DNA from: Bradyrhizobium rifense
GTDB taxonomy: Bacteria > Pseudomonadota > Alphaproteobacteria > Rhizobiales > Xanthobacteraceae
DNA: 53,026 nucleotides
Reading direction: 5' to 3'
Assembly (NCBI RefSeq): GCF_008123425.1
Contig: NZ_VSSS01000045.1
Location: 1 to 53,026, forward strand
Both the position numbers and the translations under genes were made by a program. Below, in pieces: positions 51,459-53,026 of the stretch; within the stretch, counting starts at the first letter, position 1; every line of letters begins with the position of its first letter. The notes beneath the pieces are model-generated. The model searched no databases, had not been told where the DNA came from, and worked only from the letters and a program-made list of their open reading frames with translations.

Positions 51459-52535
51459 TCAAGCACGCATCCCCATCGCGGGCCGAAATGGCGGGTCATG
51501 CTCGGGCGGGGGTGCCGGGGCATAATGATCGAATTGCATCGTGAAGGTTGCGCGACCTTGGCTCATCGCGCGCAGGTCATTTACGCAACCGAACATGTTC
51601 ATGAGCGGCACCATCGCGTTGATGACGGCGAAGTTGCCTCGCGTGTCTTGGCCCTGGAGCCGCCCGCGTCGCAAATTCAGGTCTCCGAGGATGGAGCCGA
51701 TACAGTCCTCCGGGGTCACGACCTCTACCCTCATGATCGGTTCGAGCAGCACCGACTCCGCCTTCTGGAGTGCGTCGCGGAGCGCCGCACGTGCGGCGAT
51801 CTCGAAGGCGAGCGCCGAAGAGTCGGTGTCATGATATTTGCCATCAATCAGTTCGACCTTGATGTCTATCACCGGGAAGCCGGCGACCACGCCCGAGGAA
51901 AGCACGCTCTCGATCCCCTTTTCGATGCCGGGGATGAATTCTTTCGGCACCGTGCTGTCGGCGATCCTGGACTCGAACCGGTAGCCCTTGCCGGGCTCGT
52001 TCGGTTCGACACGTAGCTTGACGGCCGCGAACCGGCCTGTACCGCCGGACTGCTTCTTGTAGATATATTCCGCCTCGGCCGGCCGAGTGATGCGCTCACG
52101 GAACGCCACCTGCAGTGCCCCAACTGTGGGATCGATGTCGTAGGTGCGTCCGAGGGTTTCGAGCTTGGCGTCGAGATGGAGTTCGCTCACGCCCTTCAAG
52201 ATGATCTGTCGGGACTCGGGATCGATCGACATTCCGAAAGCAGCGTCTTCGGCCCCAAGCTTTGCCAGCGCAATGCCGAGCTTCTCCGCGTCTGCCTTCG
52301 ACTTCGGCTCGATTGCGATCTCGACCAGCCGTGGCTGCGAGAATATTTCGTTCGCCGTGACATACGGATTGGTTCTGGGAGTGCCGGACTTCCAGTTCAC
52401 CCACTCCTCAGCGTCGCGGTACGAAACAAAGTCGGCAATCGGCAGATCGGTGAGGTCAGCCCGGCGGTGGATGACGCGCCAGCCGCCTTCTTGAAGGCGC
52501 TGGATAATGAAGCATTCTACGGGCAAGTCGGTCAT
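51459..52535 (-). CDS. EF-G-like protein with domains III-V only, no GTPase domain
   Basis: 358 residues. From about 69 to 340 the protein follows elongation factor G domains III, IV and V closely. Domain III has SRQIILKGVSELHLDAKLET. Domain IV has the tip loop KKQSGGTGRFAAVKL, GIESVLSSGVVAGFPVIDIK and YHDTDSSALAF with the tip His (235). Domain V has EVVTPEDCIGSILGDLNLRR and MSQGRATFTMQFDHY. The G domain and domain II, with all GTP-binding motifs, are absent. The first about 60 residues (GWRVIHRRADLTDLPIADFV, DAEEWVNWKSG) do not resemble EF-G. The frame is intact, and the domain IV ribosome-contact loops are kept, which argues for selection rather than decay. It follows an acyl-carrier-like gene on the same strand. 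Its function is unknown. Confidence 0.85.
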   Translation of the reverse strand: MTDLPVECFIIQRLQEGGWRVIHRRADLTDLPIADFVSYRDAEEWVNWKSGTPRTNPYVTANEIFSQPRLVEIAIEPKSKADAEKLGIALAKLGAEDAAFGMSIDPESRQIILKGVSELHLDAKLETLGRTYDIDPTVGALQVAFRERITRPAEAEYIYKKQSGGTGRFAAVKLRVEPNEPGKGYRFESRIADSTVPKEFIPGIEKGIESVLSSGVVAGFPVIDIKVELIDGKYHDTDSSALAFEIAARAALRDALQKAESVLLEPIMRVEVVTPEDCIGSILGDLNLRRGRLQGQDTRGNFAVINAMVPLMNMFGCVNDLRAMSQGRATFTMQFDHYAPAPPPEHDPPFRPAMGMRA

Positions 52536-52573
52536 TTGACGTATCAGCCCTCAAGCAGGCCTATTCCCGAGCC

Positions 52574-52895
52574 TTATGCCATCGGCTTCGCGTGCTCGGC
52601 AAAAAACGTGGTCTCCCGCGTGATCGTGATTTTGTGTCCCGTGATGCCGCGCAGGATCGCTGTCAGCGCAAACCATCTGTCGGACGGCGCGCATGTCTTG
52701 TTCTCGTTGGTCAGTTTCGCAAAGCTGCAGCCTGCCGGCGTTCGGATGTTTCAATTCGATCAGATCGTAGAGCTGGCCGACGGTCCGCGTCTGCTCGGCT
52801 TCCGCGTCGGTCAGCTTGATCCCAAAGGTTCGCTCGACGTTGTAGATGACGTCCACATCATCGCCGTCGCCAACGAAGTTCAGCGTATCTTTCAT
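52574..52895 (-). pseudogene. Acyl-carrier-like gene with a one-base frameshift
   Basis: The first frame encodes MKDTLNFVGDGDDVDVIYNV followed by ERTFGIKLTDAEAEQTRTVG and QLYDLIELKHPNAG, which looks like the helical start of an acyl-carrier-type protein. After about residue 59 the sensible coding moves by one base and continues as KLTNENKTCAPSDRWFALTA and ILRGITGHKITITRETTFFA, ending at TAA (52574-52576). The unshifted frame continues to 52551 with unlikely composition. Removal of one base near 52715-52725 would restore about 106 codons. I see no DSL-type phosphopantetheine Ser, so the carrier function is uncertain even without the shift. It lies upstream of the EF-G-like gene on the same strand. 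Confidence 0.6.
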
Positions 52896-53026
52896 GTCTT
52901 GGCCAACTGACGGGTTGCCGTGATCGGAGCATTTTGCACGTGGCCCAATCGTAGCGCCGCGGCGTCATGCCCATCTTTATCGGCTGCGGTGCGCCATGAT
53001 GTTATTGTGCCGGTGTTTTGCCCGAC
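52896..53026. other. Right edge of the window, upstream of the acyl-carrier-like gene
   Basis: About 130 bases with no gene visible. It presumably carries the promoter for the leftward acyl-carrier-like and EF-G-like genes. No FNR/FixK box or long repeat was seen. Confidence 0.35.

Overview
The window reads as a chromosomal segment of a Bradyrhizobium-type alphaproteobacterium. GC content is high, and a fixL-fixJ-receiver-fixK2 block (31541-34962) encodes a FixL of 505 residues whose haem ligand His falls at residue 200 and whose phospho-acceptor His falls at 291, plus a FixK2 of 232 residues with Cys at 183. These are the numbers known from Bradyrhizobium japonicum/diazoefficiens. Rhizobial intergenic palindromes (three copies of the CGTCATTGCGAGCGAAGC type) agree. 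No tRNA, rRNA, CRISPR array, insertion sequence or phage gene was seen.

Layout. 55-3230: an operon of a Cache-sensor class III adenylate/guanylate cyclase and a urea/amide-type periplasmic binding protein, with overlapping stop/start and a perfect FNR/FixK box (3317-3330) upstream. 3650-7150: an exported M20 amidohydrolase, a frameshifted small exported protein, a lipoprotein in a lower-GC patch, and a degenerate copy of the start of a serine hydrolase gene. 7236-10457: a membrane-anchored AraC regulator and an exported serine hydrolase with a C-terminal PDZ domain. 10819-16489: a leftward cluster (AraC regulator, Tat-exported alpha/beta hydrolase, FAD oxidoreductase, metallo-beta-lactamase-fold hydrolase) divergent from a second, related AraC regulator. 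16498-18671: rifampin ADP-ribosyltransferase (Arr), an SDR lacking the usual catalytic Tyr, and a trans-aconitate methyltransferase-type enzyme. 18903-24086: a TRAP transporter (DctP plus fused DctQM, separated by a strong hairpin) and an alkyl-sulfatase-type hydrolase. 24257-31505: glycosyltransferase, ABC exporter, glycogen-debranching-type glucosidase, PRC-barrel protein and MFS transporter.

31541-38119 is the oxygen-response core. FixL senses O2 and phosphorylates FixJ, FixJ activates fixK2, and FixK2 acts on TTGAT-N4-ATCAA boxes. Two perfect boxes occur in the window, one before the cyclase operon and one (36680-36693) before a small ORF and a patatin-like gene, so both are candidate targets of the cascade encoded here. 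A universal stress protein and a CBS-pair protein lie between. 38163-40574: an MpaB-family oxygenase and a glycogen synthase. 40771-47410: a family III CoA-transferase and a complete peptide/nickel-type ABC importer with coupled reading frames. 47491-50903: zinc alcohol dehydrogenase, isopropylmalate-dehydrogenase-family enzyme, ASCH-domain protein and an isochorismatase-family hydrolase of lower GC.

51031-52895, at the right edge, holds the most unusual gene. It encodes a 358-residue protein made of EF-G domains III, IV and V without the GTPase half, preceded by about 60 residues unlike EF-G, and follows a frameshifted acyl-carrier-like gene. Four observations deserve a second look: the GTPase-less EF-G, the cyclase/binding-protein pair under a FixK box, the two enzymes with replaced catalytic residues (SDR and patatin), and the two one-base frameshifts.
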